Shown: in pieces, positions 1-11,813 of the stretch
How positions within the stretch are numbered: the first letter of the stretch is position 1
Layout of the letters: every line of letters starts with the position of its first letter
From: Mactra quadrangularis
Lineage: Eukaryota; Mollusca; Bivalvia; Venerida; Mactridae
Assembly: GCA_025267735.1 (NCBI GenBank)
Contig: CM046305.1
Span: 36,787,108 to 36,851,107, forward strand
DNA: 64,000 nt
Reading direction: 5' to 3'
Translations under genes and position numbers: made by a program
Notes under the pieces: generated by a model
The model's input: only the letters and a program-made list of their open reading frames with translations
The model's database searches: none
Told to the model about the DNA's origin: nothing

Positions 1-1862
1 GGTAAATAATAACGTATCTTACTAAAAAAAAAGTATTGACATATATTAAGGGTAGATGTAATCAAAAAGCAAAAAATATGCAAGCATTTGCTTACAAACA
101 TTTCAAAAGAATAATTCAAAATTAAACTTAGTTTGTTTATACAACAATCAAACGTTCACATACGTAAACCTAAAATAGTAACGTATCTTACTTTTTCAAT
201 TCCACTGCCTTTTATTTTAAAAGACATACTCCTTTAGGCACAATTTATGTTTCAAAGCAAAACAATGCTAGCTCTCTTGCTTCAAATATGTTTATTTGTC
301 AGAAAAAGACATATTTATTTGTTTTTCTGTAAACATATATTTTGTATTTGTTAACGTATCTAACTCATTTATCAATAGCAGCTCATGACTTATGAGTTCA
401 AAATATCTGGTCCATTTTCATATAACTTTACATATTATCTAGTTCTGTAGAAAGCTGCTGTCAGTTTTATTGCAACAATATGATCGATTTGTTTTTCAAC
501 GAGGTAGAGGCTCTACAATTTGTTTTAAAAGTATCACTATCTAAATATTTTTTCAGCTTGTCCTTCTTTCGGTTAGTGTATTGTTTTGGTCCGTGGCGTT
601 GTTGTTTGTAATTAAACTTTTTCGATTACATTATTTGCATAAACAAGTGTTTCTTGAGTTCCTCTGGTAATATGTCGGGAACTATACCTGCATCATTAAG
701 TTTTAATTTTGGTTTTAGATCCTGGTGTGCTGGACGATGTTTTGTTTTCATTAGTTTTAGTCATATGGTAAGACCAACTTTTGTATGCCGCTGACCTTGA
801 TCTTAAATCTACAAGGTTGCCCTTTGTTTTCCTAGGTCACAAATAGGCATTAAAAAACAATCTGGTTTTGTCTATTTGTTGTGTGCATTGGTTTGATGTG
901 CTTGCTCAAACTCCATTCAGTACTTTTTCAATATTGAATTTATCTGATACCTTATCTTTTTATTCTCATGTAAACATGTAGATAGTACTGGGTGCCTCAT
1001 TTGTAATGCATTCTTCTGTTGTTGTTTTTTCTAAATCATTTGGAATATTTGCAGATAAATTTTCTTTTGTTGAACTACTCAGACATTTTATTGTTACTTT
1101 GGTTGATTTAGCATGTGCTCCATATTCAGGAGGAATATTTGATCATTTGTCATTTTTTATTTCTCGTATCCTTGCTGGGGACGTTTGCAGCAAAAAAGTA
1201 TACTATCTCAAAAATATATTATAGTTAAAACAAATACCATATGCAGGGACAACGCAAAATTAACAGTTTTTGTCCCTTTGGATAAAAGTTTTTATTAGAA
1301 AGTATGTTCAATGAAGGACAAAACTTTCGTTTGAGGACCATATAAGTTGAATACATCATCTAATGAGAAAAATTCTCTGCTACTTTTTGTTTTTAAAAAA
1401 TGTGGGCCAAAGGACAGTGAAAATTTGAAAATGCCCACTTAGCTGACATTGAGTGTTTAATCATTGACTATTGTAAAATACAGTAAGTGAAAGGTAGTTA
1501 TTGTAATATTAATTATATGTATATATAGTAGCAGAAAATGATACTATTTTAAGTTGGAAACTCCTATATTTTGCCTAAAAAAATGTCCAAAACCTCCTAT
1601 ATTTCTTGCAAAAATGTTCCTATATTCCTCCTATATTTTGGAGATGATCTGGTTGACAGCCTGTATTCAATAAAACATTCTTTTAAACATCATTTTGCCC
1701 CAAAACGGTCATTGAAATATCAAAGAATTTAAAAAAAAGCTAGGAAACATTCAATGTCTTCGTCTAACAGACATTTGAAACTGTGCGAGATCTTGTTTCA
1801 ACCGGAATTCTCGTTTTTTTCATAACTTATGAGCGTTAACAAACATAGCAGAGAAGGTTTAC
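1..1862. other. AT-rich non-coding stretch with a degenerate ~170-bp periodic motif
   Basis: No supported gene. The motif TAACGTATCTTACT occurs at 10-23 and 179-192, and as TAACGTATCTAACT at 352-365. The spacings of 169 and 173 bases suggest the remains of a ~170-bp tandem repeat. A 72-codon ORF at 1006-1224 has no recognisable domain and ordinary AT-rich composition; I treat it as chance. Confidence 0.4.
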
Positions 1863-3248
1863 AGTCAATTCGTCAAACGTACGAATCGTCAAACTTAATT
1901 TAATGCATAACCATTAGACCAACTCGTCAAACTGATAATATAGAGTGAAAAAAAATGCGTGAAAACTTATGACAGTTATAGAAATTATATTTGGTTGATT
2001 AAATACGATACTGTTATGGAAATGTTACTTTTATCAGACAAGTTATAATACAAGTTATAAGACACTGCTCCTAGGGATCATTTCTATTATATATAGTATG
2101 TGTAGGTAGGACGTCAATTAACATTGACGAGACGTTATAATATTTTGATGTTAAATCATTGTTTTAATCAAAATAAATATTATTTTGTAAAGAATTAAAG
2201 TGTATTTGTTATGCTTTTTTTGCACTATATTGTGAGAGAATATATAATTTGTAAATCAATTATTCTATTATATCATGTTTAAAATAAAGAAAATGCAGTT
2301 ATAAAGACTTTGATAGTAGTTAAATGTAATATAAATGAATAAATTAATTAATTCACAAGTATGTTTCAGGTTTAAACAGTATTATTTGGAAAGAGTTTTA
2401 GTTAAGTTATCAGTGATTTATTAGGTTGAATCCAATACAATAACATATATATGCTAGCTCTATTCATCAACAAAGCTGATATGTCACAATTTTATACCTT
2501 AGAATGTACAGTTTTTTGCAAATGAGTTAAATGTTAGTTCTTATTCTAATTATAAAGTAACATTCTCGCTAAAAAATTGTTTGTTAGTGCATGTGATGCA
2601 AGTTGATTAATATCATGGCACTAGATGGTTTGATTCTCACAAGATGGTTTATGTGTTGCTATTAAATAAATAAATAATTAAATATAGCAGTATGACTTTA
2701 CAATCCGTATTATTACTACCAATTGATAATCATCATTATCAAATTGATAATTGCAATTTGTGTAAACTCTATTGATCTTCATAATTTGTTTGTTAAATGT
2801 AATATAACAGTGTAAACCAAGCCTTTGTTCATAATTTTTCATATAATTATCCAAATCAAAATATTCTCATATTATTTATGATAATAATATTAATACATAA
2901 AGAATAAAAATAATTTAAGTACTTGATTAAATCAAATGACGCAAAAATATGAATGTAGCTTTTTTATTATACATACATATTACATATAATATTAAGTTAT
3001 TAATACACAAAGAATATAATTACTTTCAACATTTTACTCATTATTTATAAAGAAATACACAAAATATAATTTATCTAAACATTTTATTCAAAATAATTAA
3101 CTAATAAAATATTTTACACTTAAAATAAGACGAGTATCCCCTACTCCTCCTATGTATTTTTTCACTCTATATTATCAGTTTGACGAGTTGGGTCTAATGG
3201 ATGTGCGTTAAATTAAGTTTGACGATTCATACGTTTGACGAGTTGACT
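1863..3248. mobile_element. Non-autonomous TIR element, ~1.39 kb
   Basis: Bases 1863-1955 and 3157-3248 are inverted copies of each other, about 93 bases with roughly ten differences. Both ends begin AGTCAA(C/T)TCGTCAAACG and carry three spaced copies of TCGTCAAAC. The interior (about 1.2 kb) is extremely AT-rich and has no ORF of useful length, so a non-autonomous DNA transposon or large MITE is the best reading. I see no clear target-site duplication, so the superfamily cannot be named. Confidence 0.65.
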
Positions 3249-3828
3249 CACACCCGCAGCGAAATTCTGATTGATGCCAGGAATTCCAAATTAAAATCTA
3301 TTTTTAGAATTTATTCCTTAACATAGACATTTTGTTTCTTAGCAATTTAAGATTTTATATCTTATTCATTTTTTATATAACTAACAGTACGTTAATAAAA
3401 TTTTATTAACTGTAAAACTAAAGAAAAAATATAACATTTTACGTTTATTTTCAACAAACATACTTAGTAAATAAATGTCGGGTGGTTGAAGCACATGGTA
3501 TTGTTATCATGACAGTCAAGGTCAATCTCGACGTTTTTTGGCGTATTATATGTTCAGAATAGGCACTTGTTAGGTAGTAAGTTGTCAAATTAAAAGGTTA
3601 TACATTATTTTAACGGGATATTCTTCAATTTTCTCCAATGCACACTCGATGTATGTATACAAGCATGGCAGATTCCTGGCACGATTATTGGTGGACTTTT
3701 ATCATACACTTGTCTTCAGCTTACCCATTCATTGACAGTATAAACATGGGTATCGATTTTTTTCGATTAGATTCATTTAAAAATACAATGTACTACATTA
3801 CAAATGTGCATTTATATAAATATTTCAA
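3249..3828. other. Unassigned AT-rich sequence
   Basis: No repeat structure or gene was recognised. The 98-codon ORF that starts at 3638 runs into the repeat beginning at 3829 and has no family resemblance; it is probably chance. Confidence 0.3.
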
Positions 3829-4225
3829 TCTGATTAAAACCCGATCTAAAATTTTACCGCTCCGCATACTCACCAATTTAGATCTGGCCTTTTCCAAACG
3901 AAGGTCACGTTTGTGTGACCTTTTCTCATCATAATATTCATGACGAAATTGTTATGATACGTAACTTGTTTACATCATCTATGTCACGCAATTTGAAATT
4001 AGCCATCCAATCGCAGACTGTGAATAATACCGCTGTTAAATTGGCATGAAAAACTTGTTCAAAAAATAGAAATTACAAAATCAAAATGTGATTAATAGTG
4101 TTTTCGTCTAGATTAAAGCTACGCATTGATTGGTCGACAGAAAGTTCATCTCAATGTGACCTTCGATGACTAAGTAGAGATCCAGTACGACAACGCGAGT
4201 AGAACAGGATCTCTGTTTACGGAGA
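3829..4225 (-). repeat. Interspersed repeat family, copy A (inverted relative to 18259-18592)
   Basis: This is a diverged reverse-complement match of the 18.3-18.6 kb repeat. It starts TCTGATTAAAACCCGATCT and ends with a CTCTGTTTACGGAG hairpin. It keeps about 50 bases (near 4110-4160) that copy B lacks, which explains the longer length. An internal inverted pair, AAAGGTCAC ... GTGACCTTT, is retained in both copies. No coding capacity. No clear target duplication around this copy. Confidence 0.65.
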
Positions 4226-5279
4226 TTGCATATATTTGAGCTTCAAACTAAATAATATCAATTACATAAAATTGTTACTAAAATTGGATATCACAAAACT
4301 CGAAAATCTGATAATTAATATTTGCTTTATTCAAGTACAAAATGGATTTGGTACGAATGTAAAGGTCGCAAAAATGTATTATTAATGTAATATCGACTTA
4401 AAACATGAAGACAGCATGGATCATAAATTGTAGAAAGATACAGTTCTTGATATACTATTTTACATATTAGTTAAACATACACTGTACATGCAAAACTATT
4501 TAAATTTGATTAAACTAACAACAAAACTTGGCTTGATCATGCGGAGCCCAAAATCTGCCAGTTTGTCTGAACAGGTAAAATTCAATCACACCGACCCAAT
4601 TGGCGGAGTACCGGGGCATATACTATAGAATGTATTTTTTGAACAGAGTTTCCAATCATCCTAATCATAAAATCGTAATGGACTGTCAACGTATACTTTG
4701 ACTTTTAGGCGCGCCATTGCTTTTATCGTTATAACTTATGTAGACACTAATAAAAGTCAGTATAGAATCAAAACTTGCAGGTCCTGAATCGAAATTGAAT
4801 CGGCACCCTTGCAATCGAGTTTCGATGTATCAAATCGAATCGTTGCAACCCCTAAAAAATAGCGTATGCGCATTTACATGGACGGGATTCCCCCGCACGA
4901 AGTCCTCAAGAATTTTTAAGTTAATTAACATAAAAGTAAATATCTTCCGTCATACTTATCAGATTGTTATAATTTTTTGTACACATTTTAATTTTTTCTT
5001 ATTGAATATCACTCGATCACTAATTTTCTTTTGGAAAGCATATAAAACGCATAAAATCAAAATCACGGGTACTGCTCGTTCACGGCTACTGCTCGCATAC
5101 CAGTAATGGTATTAAACAATACCATAAAGTTTCCAGAATATAGCTGCAATACAGTCATTTCATAACTTTTACTTGTTTCAAATATGCTAATTATGTTGAC
5201 AAAACAAAGTTGAATTATGGTCATTTCATAAATTGAACATGGTCTACATGTTATGGAACTGGGGGCCAATTCACAAACG
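4226..5279. other. Unassigned non-coding sequence
   Basis: Nothing supportable was seen. The short overlapping ORFs on both strands near 4.8-5.4 kb are not conserved-looking, and those beyond 5.2 kb fall in a palindromic patch. Confidence 0.3.
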
Positions 5280-5400
5280 TGATCGACCATGTTCCAAACA
5301 TGTCCATAACGTTGTGATAACAACGCTGGAACATCTTATTTGGACATGTTTGAAACATGAACGACCATGTTTGAAACATGGTTTGACCATGATCATTTCC
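5280..5400. repeat. Palindrome cluster with ACCATGTTTGAAACATG-type units
   Basis: Inverted copies of ACCATGTTCCAAACATGTCC lie around 5287-5308 and 5340-5368. They enclose a small hairpin (CGTTGT ... ACAACG), and a third unit, CCATGTTTGAAACATGG, follows. The arrangement resembles a foldback or a cluster of inverted short repeats. No function is implied. Confidence 0.45.
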
Positions 5401-5759
5401 GCAGGGTATGAAAAAGAACTCAATTTCATTGAGTGTTTTTGTTGATGATTTAGCAACAGATTGAATTTTTTATGTTATTTTTGCTATTTAAGGAGTGACT
5501 AGGTACAAACATCTATCAGAGACTGTTTTCTTTATATAGAATAAGTTGTAGGAGGGAGATCGTCCATAGAAATTATTTCATGATCAAGCTCTGACAAAGA
5601 ATACCCCACCTGATAATTGAATCTTTGACTCTTGGATCAGTAGACTTGTGTGCTACCAATTTATCTATCCGGACAGCTATCCAACTAGTTTCAACAGTGC
5701 AGTAATACATGTAAATTGTTATTATATTATCTATAATGTAATATTTCTTATGTTTGCAG

Positions 5760-6205
5760 GACGTTTACCATAAGATGTGGCTGGAAGTAGTTGTTGTTTA
5801 CTGTGCTGTTATATACACATATGTATGAGCTCAACATATTGAATAACTAGACATGGTGAAACACTCTACACAAGGAACATGGGAAAGTTGAAAGAATGAA
5901 GAGAAGACAAAAGCTAAGTTTATTTTACTTTATGTATTTCATACCATTATGTGTTTGGCAGTATTGTCCATTTTCCTAATCTGATGGTTCCATATTCCTG
6001 TTTTGTAATGATCTTGTCCAGAAAGTATTTATGCTTTGTATTTATCATTAATTTGTTTAATACAAAGATGATCTTCATGATCCCGAACCATCAAAGATTC
6101 TATACATTGCGTCTTGTATGGTTTTGGACCATGCTGGTCACCTTTGATTCTGCTGTATTGTTGTGTCAATGATATCTTACATGATAATAAAGTGTATTAA
6201 CTCAA
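5760..6205 (+). other. Possible 3'-terminal exon with poly(A) signal
   Basis: A splice-acceptor-like TTCTTATGTTTGCAG ends at 5759. It is followed by an open frame of 22 codons (5760-5828, starting DVYHKMWLEVVVVY) that ends in TGA, then by an AATAAA hexamer at 6186-6191. This is the expected layout of a last exon plus 3' UTR, but the peptide is short and unrecognised, and AATAAA is common by chance in such AT-rich DNA. A lncRNA exon or coincidence is equally possible. Confidence 0.2.
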
Positions 6206-6762
6206 ATTCATCTCTGGGGATTTCAATATATTTATAATATTTTTTTACAGGGAAGGTTAGGTGTAATATTGATCTTTTTTCTTGGAATTTATCTTAAAAA
6301 GCCTATCTGCTTTTGTTCTACTTCTGTAAGGGTAAACTTTTATTCAGATGGTACACTTTCTTATATTGTTTGGATATCATTGGCTTTTTTTCTCAACTGT
6401 CAAATATGAATAATTTCACTGTGACCACTTGCGTTTAATGTTTGTTGTCTTGAATTGTGGGATTCATATTTGGTGTTTTCAGATTGGGTAGAATATACTT
6501 AAAGCTTTTTATGTTTTAATGCCTGCTTGCTGTGCCAATGTTTACCTTCATATTTATATAAGAAAACTTATTCTGTCATGGTGAAATTATTCAAATTTTA
6601 CAGTTTAGAAAAACAAACTATACATGTACAAGTATGTATCCACTGGTATTATTTTTGGAAATGTAACTTCTATCTTTCATTTGTGGCTACATTCATTACT
6701 TAGTGGGTTTTGTATGTTTGTTGCATCACAACAGGAACATTATTCTAGAATATACTGAAACA

Positions 6763-6841
6763 CAGGCTGTCGGCACGGTTCCTAAGCAAAAACACTTTGT
6801 ATATAATAGTGTTTTTGATTTGGAACCATGAAGGTCGCCTG
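6763..6841. other. 79-base hairpin, 34-base arms, 11-base loop
   Basis: The arm 6763-6796 pairs with 6808-6841: CAGGC/GCCTG at the base, GGTTCC/GGAACC in the middle, AAAAACACT/AGTGTTTTT next to the loop, with small internal mismatches. Size and shape are those of a pre-microRNA or a tiny foldback MITE. No known microRNA seed was recognised. Confidence 0.4.
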
Positions 6842-7606
6842 AGTTATGAAATATCTCTGATGTTGTTATCCATGTTTATTGGTGTTCATGAAAGGGAGAT
6901 AATACAGTATTGATTTTTTCTGTATAGGAAAGATACATACTGTAGTTAGTTCCCTTTGATCTATATCAATAAACTTAGTAAGTGATATTTATTTGTTTCG
7001 ATGCATATAAAAGATACATGTTAATAGCGTCCAGATTGAATTACATACGCAGTTTAGTAATTATATGAAGATTATTATTTTCACGAGGTACAATATTAAT
7101 GATTGTTTAGTTGAATTTTTATTTGAATTTTCTTTTTTTGTTAAGTTTTGATTTTTATTGAATTTAAATTGACCTGTTCATTTTTCCCCTGTTCCCCGTC
7201 ATCTTATACAGCCTATTAAACAATTTCAATAAGCAACTTGACTCTTTAAAAACTTTTTTTAACTTTAATTGTTATTCAGATTATGGTCAATATTTATTTT
7301 TGTTAGCATTCTTTATTCTACAGTTTGATAATGAATTGTCATTTTCATTTTTGTCATGTGAATTCAATTTTGTTGTTTCTTGAAGCGTTTAACACATTCT
7401 TAGAAAAATTAATACACATTTGTACATATTTTTGTCTTTTAAATTTTTATTTGTATTTTTAACAATCAATACTTTCTATTATACCTTCATATAAGTAAGT
7501 GAATATGCTTTTATTTTTCAATTTAAGAAATTGTTCATTTTATTTTTAATTAAGAAGTGCAATATTTTTTTACTTCTCTATTAGTGCTGCTAGGATATCT
7601 TAATTA
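6842..7606. other. Unassigned AT-rich sequence
   Basis: T-rich non-coding sequence with no gene or repeat that I can support. Confidence 0.3.
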
Positions 7607-7872
7607 TACCCCCGCTTTGAAGAAGAGGAGGGTATACTGTTTTACCCTTGTCCGTGCGTCCGTCCGGCCGTCCGTCCGTTACAAAATTTCCGTCGCAGTT
7701 TTCTCAGCAACTATAACATGTAGCAGCCTAATACTTTGCATATTGCTTCATCCCATAGTCCCATGTGGTGTAAAGCGATTTCATGCTCCTTGCTCATCTA
7801 CTTCCTGTTTGTCGCATATTTTTAGATTTTTGCGGGGGTATCACTAGTGAGCATTAGCTCACAGATTTACTT
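7607..7872 (+). mobile_element. Bivalve-type interspersed repeat with TACCCCCGC / GCGGGGGTA ends
   Basis: It begins TACCCCCGC at 7607 and carries the inverted match GCGGGGGTA at 7832-7840, followed by TCACTAGTGAGCATTAGCTC. The interior has the GTCCGTCCGGCCGTCCGTCC-type run (about 7660-7680) and the 'AAAATTTCCGTCGCAGTTTTCTC' context that I know from very numerous repeats in bivalve genomes. Family membership rests on recollection, not on a search. The 96-codon ORF across it is incidental. Confidence 0.55.
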
Positions 7873-8272
7873 GTTTATCTAATGAATTATTTATGTGTCA
7901 GTGCAAAACTAGTTTAACTTCAGGTAAATAAACGAAAAAGTAGACTTGTTTTTGCACTGATCCATCAATATTTCTTGCATTTTATGCTGTTATCATTTAC
8001 TATTCATTATAGACTTTCTCCAGGTCTCAGGTGCTGCGTTATTCCATATTTTTTAAAATACTTTTTTTGTTACACACTTTTTAAATGGAATTTTGTAAAC
8101 AGAAAACTTTTTGTACTTTTGGCAAAAAACTGTGAATGGTCTTTATAATAATACTTACATGGGAAAACCTGGACATTTGAGTTCTGGATATTGTCTATTC
8201 GTTCTAGAATAATGTTCTTGTTGAGTTGTACAAGCATCAATCCTTAGTCTTGGATTTTGGGATATATTATAA

Positions 8273-8440
8273 GACTGCAAGGTTTGTGGAACCTGGATTT
8301 ACTGGAAGTTGGTTGTGAGCCCAAGCCCCAGACGTACCGTTGATGTCACTAAGCAAGGTTGGGTGGAGTGTCGTCTGATTAGAGGGGTCATACGTAATGT
8401 TCCTGTTATCTTGTATTGGCTGGTAATTTTAGAATCTTAG
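8273..8440 (+). other. Short open frame of higher GC content (55 codons), possible exon
   Basis: The frame is open from after a TAA at 8270 to TAG at 8440 and lacks an ATG. The translation includes GTWIYWKLVVSPSPRRTVDV and continues without stops in a patch of noticeably higher GC than its surroundings. A GTAATT donor-like site lies at 8412. No family was recognised and the acceptor is weak, so this is only a candidate. Confidence 0.15.
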
Positions 8441-8454
8441 ATCTGGACAGTGTT

Positions 8455-8520
8455 GGTGGGGTTTGTAGGGATGGTAGGGAGTTGTGTGTATGGGGGGATG
8501 GAAGGGTAGGTGTGTATGGG
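8455..8520 (+). other. G-rich tract, potential G-quadruplex
   Basis: Runs GGGG, GGG, GGG and GGGGGG, then further GGG tracts, are separated by loops of 6 to 12 bases on the + strand. This is striking in such AT-rich DNA. Quadruplex formation is an inference; the loops are slightly long for the strict motif. Confidence 0.3.
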
Positions 8521-8769
8521 ATGGTCGGGCTGATTCATGTTGTGGGTGGGGTGAGAAATGGTGTTATCTGAAAGTATCTGAGAAAGGCTGGTGGGTATTC
8601 CATGATTTTGTGCTAACAGGAGTTTGTAATGTTGTACAGTGAGTTGTATACAAAGAGTGACTGTACAGGGGATGATCCAAAATTAGTACGAAGTTTTATA
8701 ATCAATGTGTTTATTTGAATGCACAACTCAGTTCAGTACTTAGTTTGTGCAGAAACAAACACTTGTTTA

Positions 8770-9065
8770 TTGAAAATTACAATTATTTTCACGAGTGGCT
8801 AACCGAGTGAAAATGTCATTTTCTGAGCTCACAAGGTGAAATATAAATCGATCTTACACCGAAATCGGCGAATTTTCCGTTTCTTTCATGCTTAGTTTTG
8901 TGTTTAATTTGATGTATTTTACACATATTATAACGGGACGTCATTTCTACTCCAAGTTGACGTCATTTATCTCCTAATATGACGTCATGAACGATGAAAA
9001 TATAAGGTTATATTTTCACTACAATGAAAATATAAAATTTATATTTTCAATGTTTATTTTTTCAT
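8770..9065. promoter_or_regulatory. Patch with repeated TGACGTCA (CRE-like) sites, probably part of a repeat
   Basis: Exact TGACGTCA palindromes lie at 8958-8965 and 8980-8987, with a partial GACGTCA at 8938-8944. Inverted AT-rich motifs (GAAAATATAA ... TTATATTTTC) follow at 8995-9055. The structure resembles a foldback repeat that happens to carry CRE/ATF sites. No adjacent gene start is visible, so a regulatory role is unproven. Confidence 0.25.
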
Positions 9066-10180
9066 CGAATAACGTGACGCTTCACCATTAAGCATAAAAA
9101 AATGATAGGTTATTTATCAGAGTTCACAATGTCGTTGTTTATGAGACAGTCTGTATTTATTAATCTGTTCCTATGAAATTATTACGCTTACTGTAAGAAT
9201 AACTTTCAAATTATCAAATATTAAGGCATTTTGTTTATTTTTACATTGAGTTATTTTGGTGTTTCATTGAAATTCTACAAAATATTTTTGATTCCATACA
9301 GAAAATTTATTTCATTTTACTAATTGGTCATTTATATTGCGATTTAATTAGCCTTTTCGTTCAGTAATATGGTTTGGCAATACATTAATTTGACAATGCA
9401 GCCCTAGTATTTATAGCAGTACTCTTCATTTGTTACTGAATTCAACTTGTAAGTTAGATGAAATCATTGTATTGATTATATAAACATGTTTTTCTTGAGA
9501 CTTTATCTTCGGTCTGTCGGCATAATTGGAGTATTCATTTATTATAGATATTGGTATGAATATTTGTAAGCATGCAGCATGCTACAATTACTTGAATAAT
9601 TGGCTCTTAAATGCTATTGAAGTTTAGAAATTGAAGTATTTGTGAAGAAAATGCGAAAATCTAAGAGTTTCTATGGTTGACCTAAGCCTCACTGTCACAG
9701 TTTGTGTCTAGTCTGTTGCTTCGAATATTTTAAGAGACAACTCTTAGAACACCCCTTACCAAATCATTACTGTCTAATGTTACTGCTATTCTCATATTGT
9801 CACTGTTGAGTCGAATCGTCTTAACTTTACTTTTCCGAATTGAAGTTACGAGGTTTTGACTCAAGAATGACAATATGACTGTGTTCACGGTAAACTTATA
9901 TGATATTGGTGTACATGCGATCACCACTGTTTGCATGAAAAGATCGTACTCATGTATTATCTTTAATGCATTTTCTTCTTAGAGTCACATAGTTCTGATA
10001 ATTTTGGATCATCCCTTGTACAGTATATCTATGAGAAGTGTTATGGTTTCATGACAAGTGTGTTTTGTCATTTAATGACAATTTGTTCTGATCCCTTGGT
10101 CAGTTACAATTGTAACTGTATACTGCACTGGTGAAAGATCCAGATATTCCTTATTACAGTATACAGAGATAATTCTCTAT
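9066..10180. other. Unassigned non-coding sequence
   Basis: No gene, repeat array or RNA was recognised. The 68-codon minus-strand ORF at 9730-9936 has no recognisable features. Confidence 0.3.
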
Positions 10181-10317
10181 ATATACCACAGGGAATTGTC
10201 AAGTTACCTCCCTTTGATTTTTCAAACATACCTTTTATAGTATATAAAATTTATATACTATAAGAGGTATGTTTGAAAAATCAAAGGGAGGTAGCTTGAC
10301 AATTCCCTGTGGTATAT
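10181..10317. repeat. Near-perfect 137-bp palindrome
   Basis: The 68-base arm 10181-10248 matches the reverse complement of 10250-10317 with two substitutions and almost no loop. Beyond it the pairing resumes on both sides (CCTTATTA / TAATAAGG) after an 18-base insertion on the left. The arms include CCTCCCTTTGATTTTTCAAA. Its age, judged by arm identity, must be low. It may be a foldback MITE. Confidence 0.8.
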
Positions 10318-10951
10318 GCTATAATAAGGAAAATTTGGGTTTGTCACTCACCTGTGATAAACTGACCTGTATACTTTAAGTATCAAAGAGTATAAAGCTG
10401 TATGTGTATGTTGCATGTGTACATATGTAAAAACTTATTTTTAGCAGTATGTTCATATGCTGCAATGTCATAAGTTTTGTGCTTTTTTGAAATTTATTTG
10501 GCATATTATACCATGCTCAGCAACAGCTTGACTGAGCGCAGAATATCATAGGATATTTATACATCAGAAGGCTTTGCTTAAGTACATGATATGTATGGAT
10601 GTTTCCATGACTTTATCTGTGTTCCTTTTCATAGGCTTAATTAACTAAAGTTTATCTTGGAATTTTTTGGGTAATTAAAATTTCAAATTAATGATATAGG
10701 GTAAACTTTCATTAATTATTGAAAATTAAAAATATATGAAATATGAATTTGAAAGCATTAAATTGAATTTGAATTGCATTTGAATTTAAATTTAATCAGG
10801 TAAAATAAAATAAAATTAAATTGAATTGAACTGAATTGTAGTAAATCCAATGGAATTTATTTGAATTGAATTGAATTTTAATTGAATTCAATTGAATTTG
10901 AATTCAATTGAATTTGAATTCAATTTGTATTTTGGTTTAAGTTTGTATTTG
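10318..10951. repeat. Unassigned sequence ending in degenerate TTGAA/AATTG low-complexity repeat
   Basis: The first ~400 bases show nothing specific. About 10730-10925 is a degenerate simple repeat of the form TTGAATTGAATT with self-complementary GAATTCAATT pieces. Confidence 0.55.
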
Positions 10952-11535
10952 AGTATTTTCAATACACTCAGTTACTTTCAAGGTTTTATTGGTCATGTGG
11001 TCTAAGATGTTGTATCATGATCTTTTTATTCTTTTCTGCTGTGAGTTTGATATTGCTTGAATCATTTAATTGTTTATCTGTTAGGACTTCCTTTAGGTTT
11101 CATTTAAAAAATGCTTGACTTGCCAAAATATATTTTACCAGCCTCCTTTTTTTGCATACTAAACAAGGTCAATTTACCTCATTTGATATGTTGGAGTGGT
11201 AACGTGGGCATTGATTGCCCATAGACATTGGATTGTCTATGGTTTTGCCTCTTACTTTCTGATAGCTACCTGTATATCTTTTGGGAAGTGCAAAGTTTTT
11301 TTTTGCCAAGCAGCAGCATTTAGTTAGGATATTTCATTTTGTATTTATTAGGTAGAAGTCTTTTAGATTTCACATAATTTTCCTTTATATTTTTTTCTTC
11401 ATATCATTCAGTTTTAAGTTTCATGGCTGGTATGTTAGAAGCATCAAACTCACAGTTGAAAAGAACCATGAGATCATGATTCTGCAGTTTCGACCGCTTG
11501 ATCAATGAAATCTTGTTAGTTATTGAGTGTATTAA
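10952..11535 (+). repeat. Segmental duplication, copy A
   Basis: It matches 12786-13580 from GTATTTTCAATACACT to AGTGTATTAA. It contains two adjacent hairpins, GGGCA-TTGAT-TGCCC and CATAGACA-TTGGAT-TGTCTATG (about 11209-11242). No coding frame. It is separated from copy B by a minisatellite, a hairpin and unassigned DNA. Either a duplicated segment or two insertions of one repeat family. Confidence 0.75.
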
Positions 11536-11749
11536 TACTATAGGAATTTCAAATTAATAAGATATTATAAAATTTTCATATTCTGTAGGAATTTCAAAAT
11601 AGCAATCATTATTAAACTCTAATTAATGTAAAATAATTGATAAAGCATAATAAAATTTTCATGACTTACAGCATTTTTTAATAAATAAAATGTTCTAATA
11701 ACTAAAGGAACCAGCCTATGATGTTAGTTTAGGACATGCTATAATTTAC
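11536..11749. other. Unassigned AT-rich sequence
   Basis: Short spacer between the duplicated segment and the hairpin. Nothing was recognised. Confidence 0.3.
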
Positions 11750-11813
11750 TGTTGACAGTTTTTAGACTTCCGGCGATTGTGCTTTAGTTTCTACAAGTCG
11801 AAAACTGTCAACA
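11750..11813. other. 64-base microRNA-precursor-like hairpin
   Basis: TGTTGACAGTTTTTAGACTT pairs with AAGTCGAAAACTGTCAACA, with one bulge and a 24-25 base loop. The arm length (~20 bp) and loop fit a pre-microRNA. I do not recognise the mature sequence, and an isolated foldback repeat would look the same. Confidence 0.4.

Noticed and set aside
3638..3934. 98-codon ORF starting MHTRCMYTSMADSWHDYWWT
   Set aside because: It runs into the interspersed repeat at 3829, has no recognised domain, and its composition is ordinary for this DNA.
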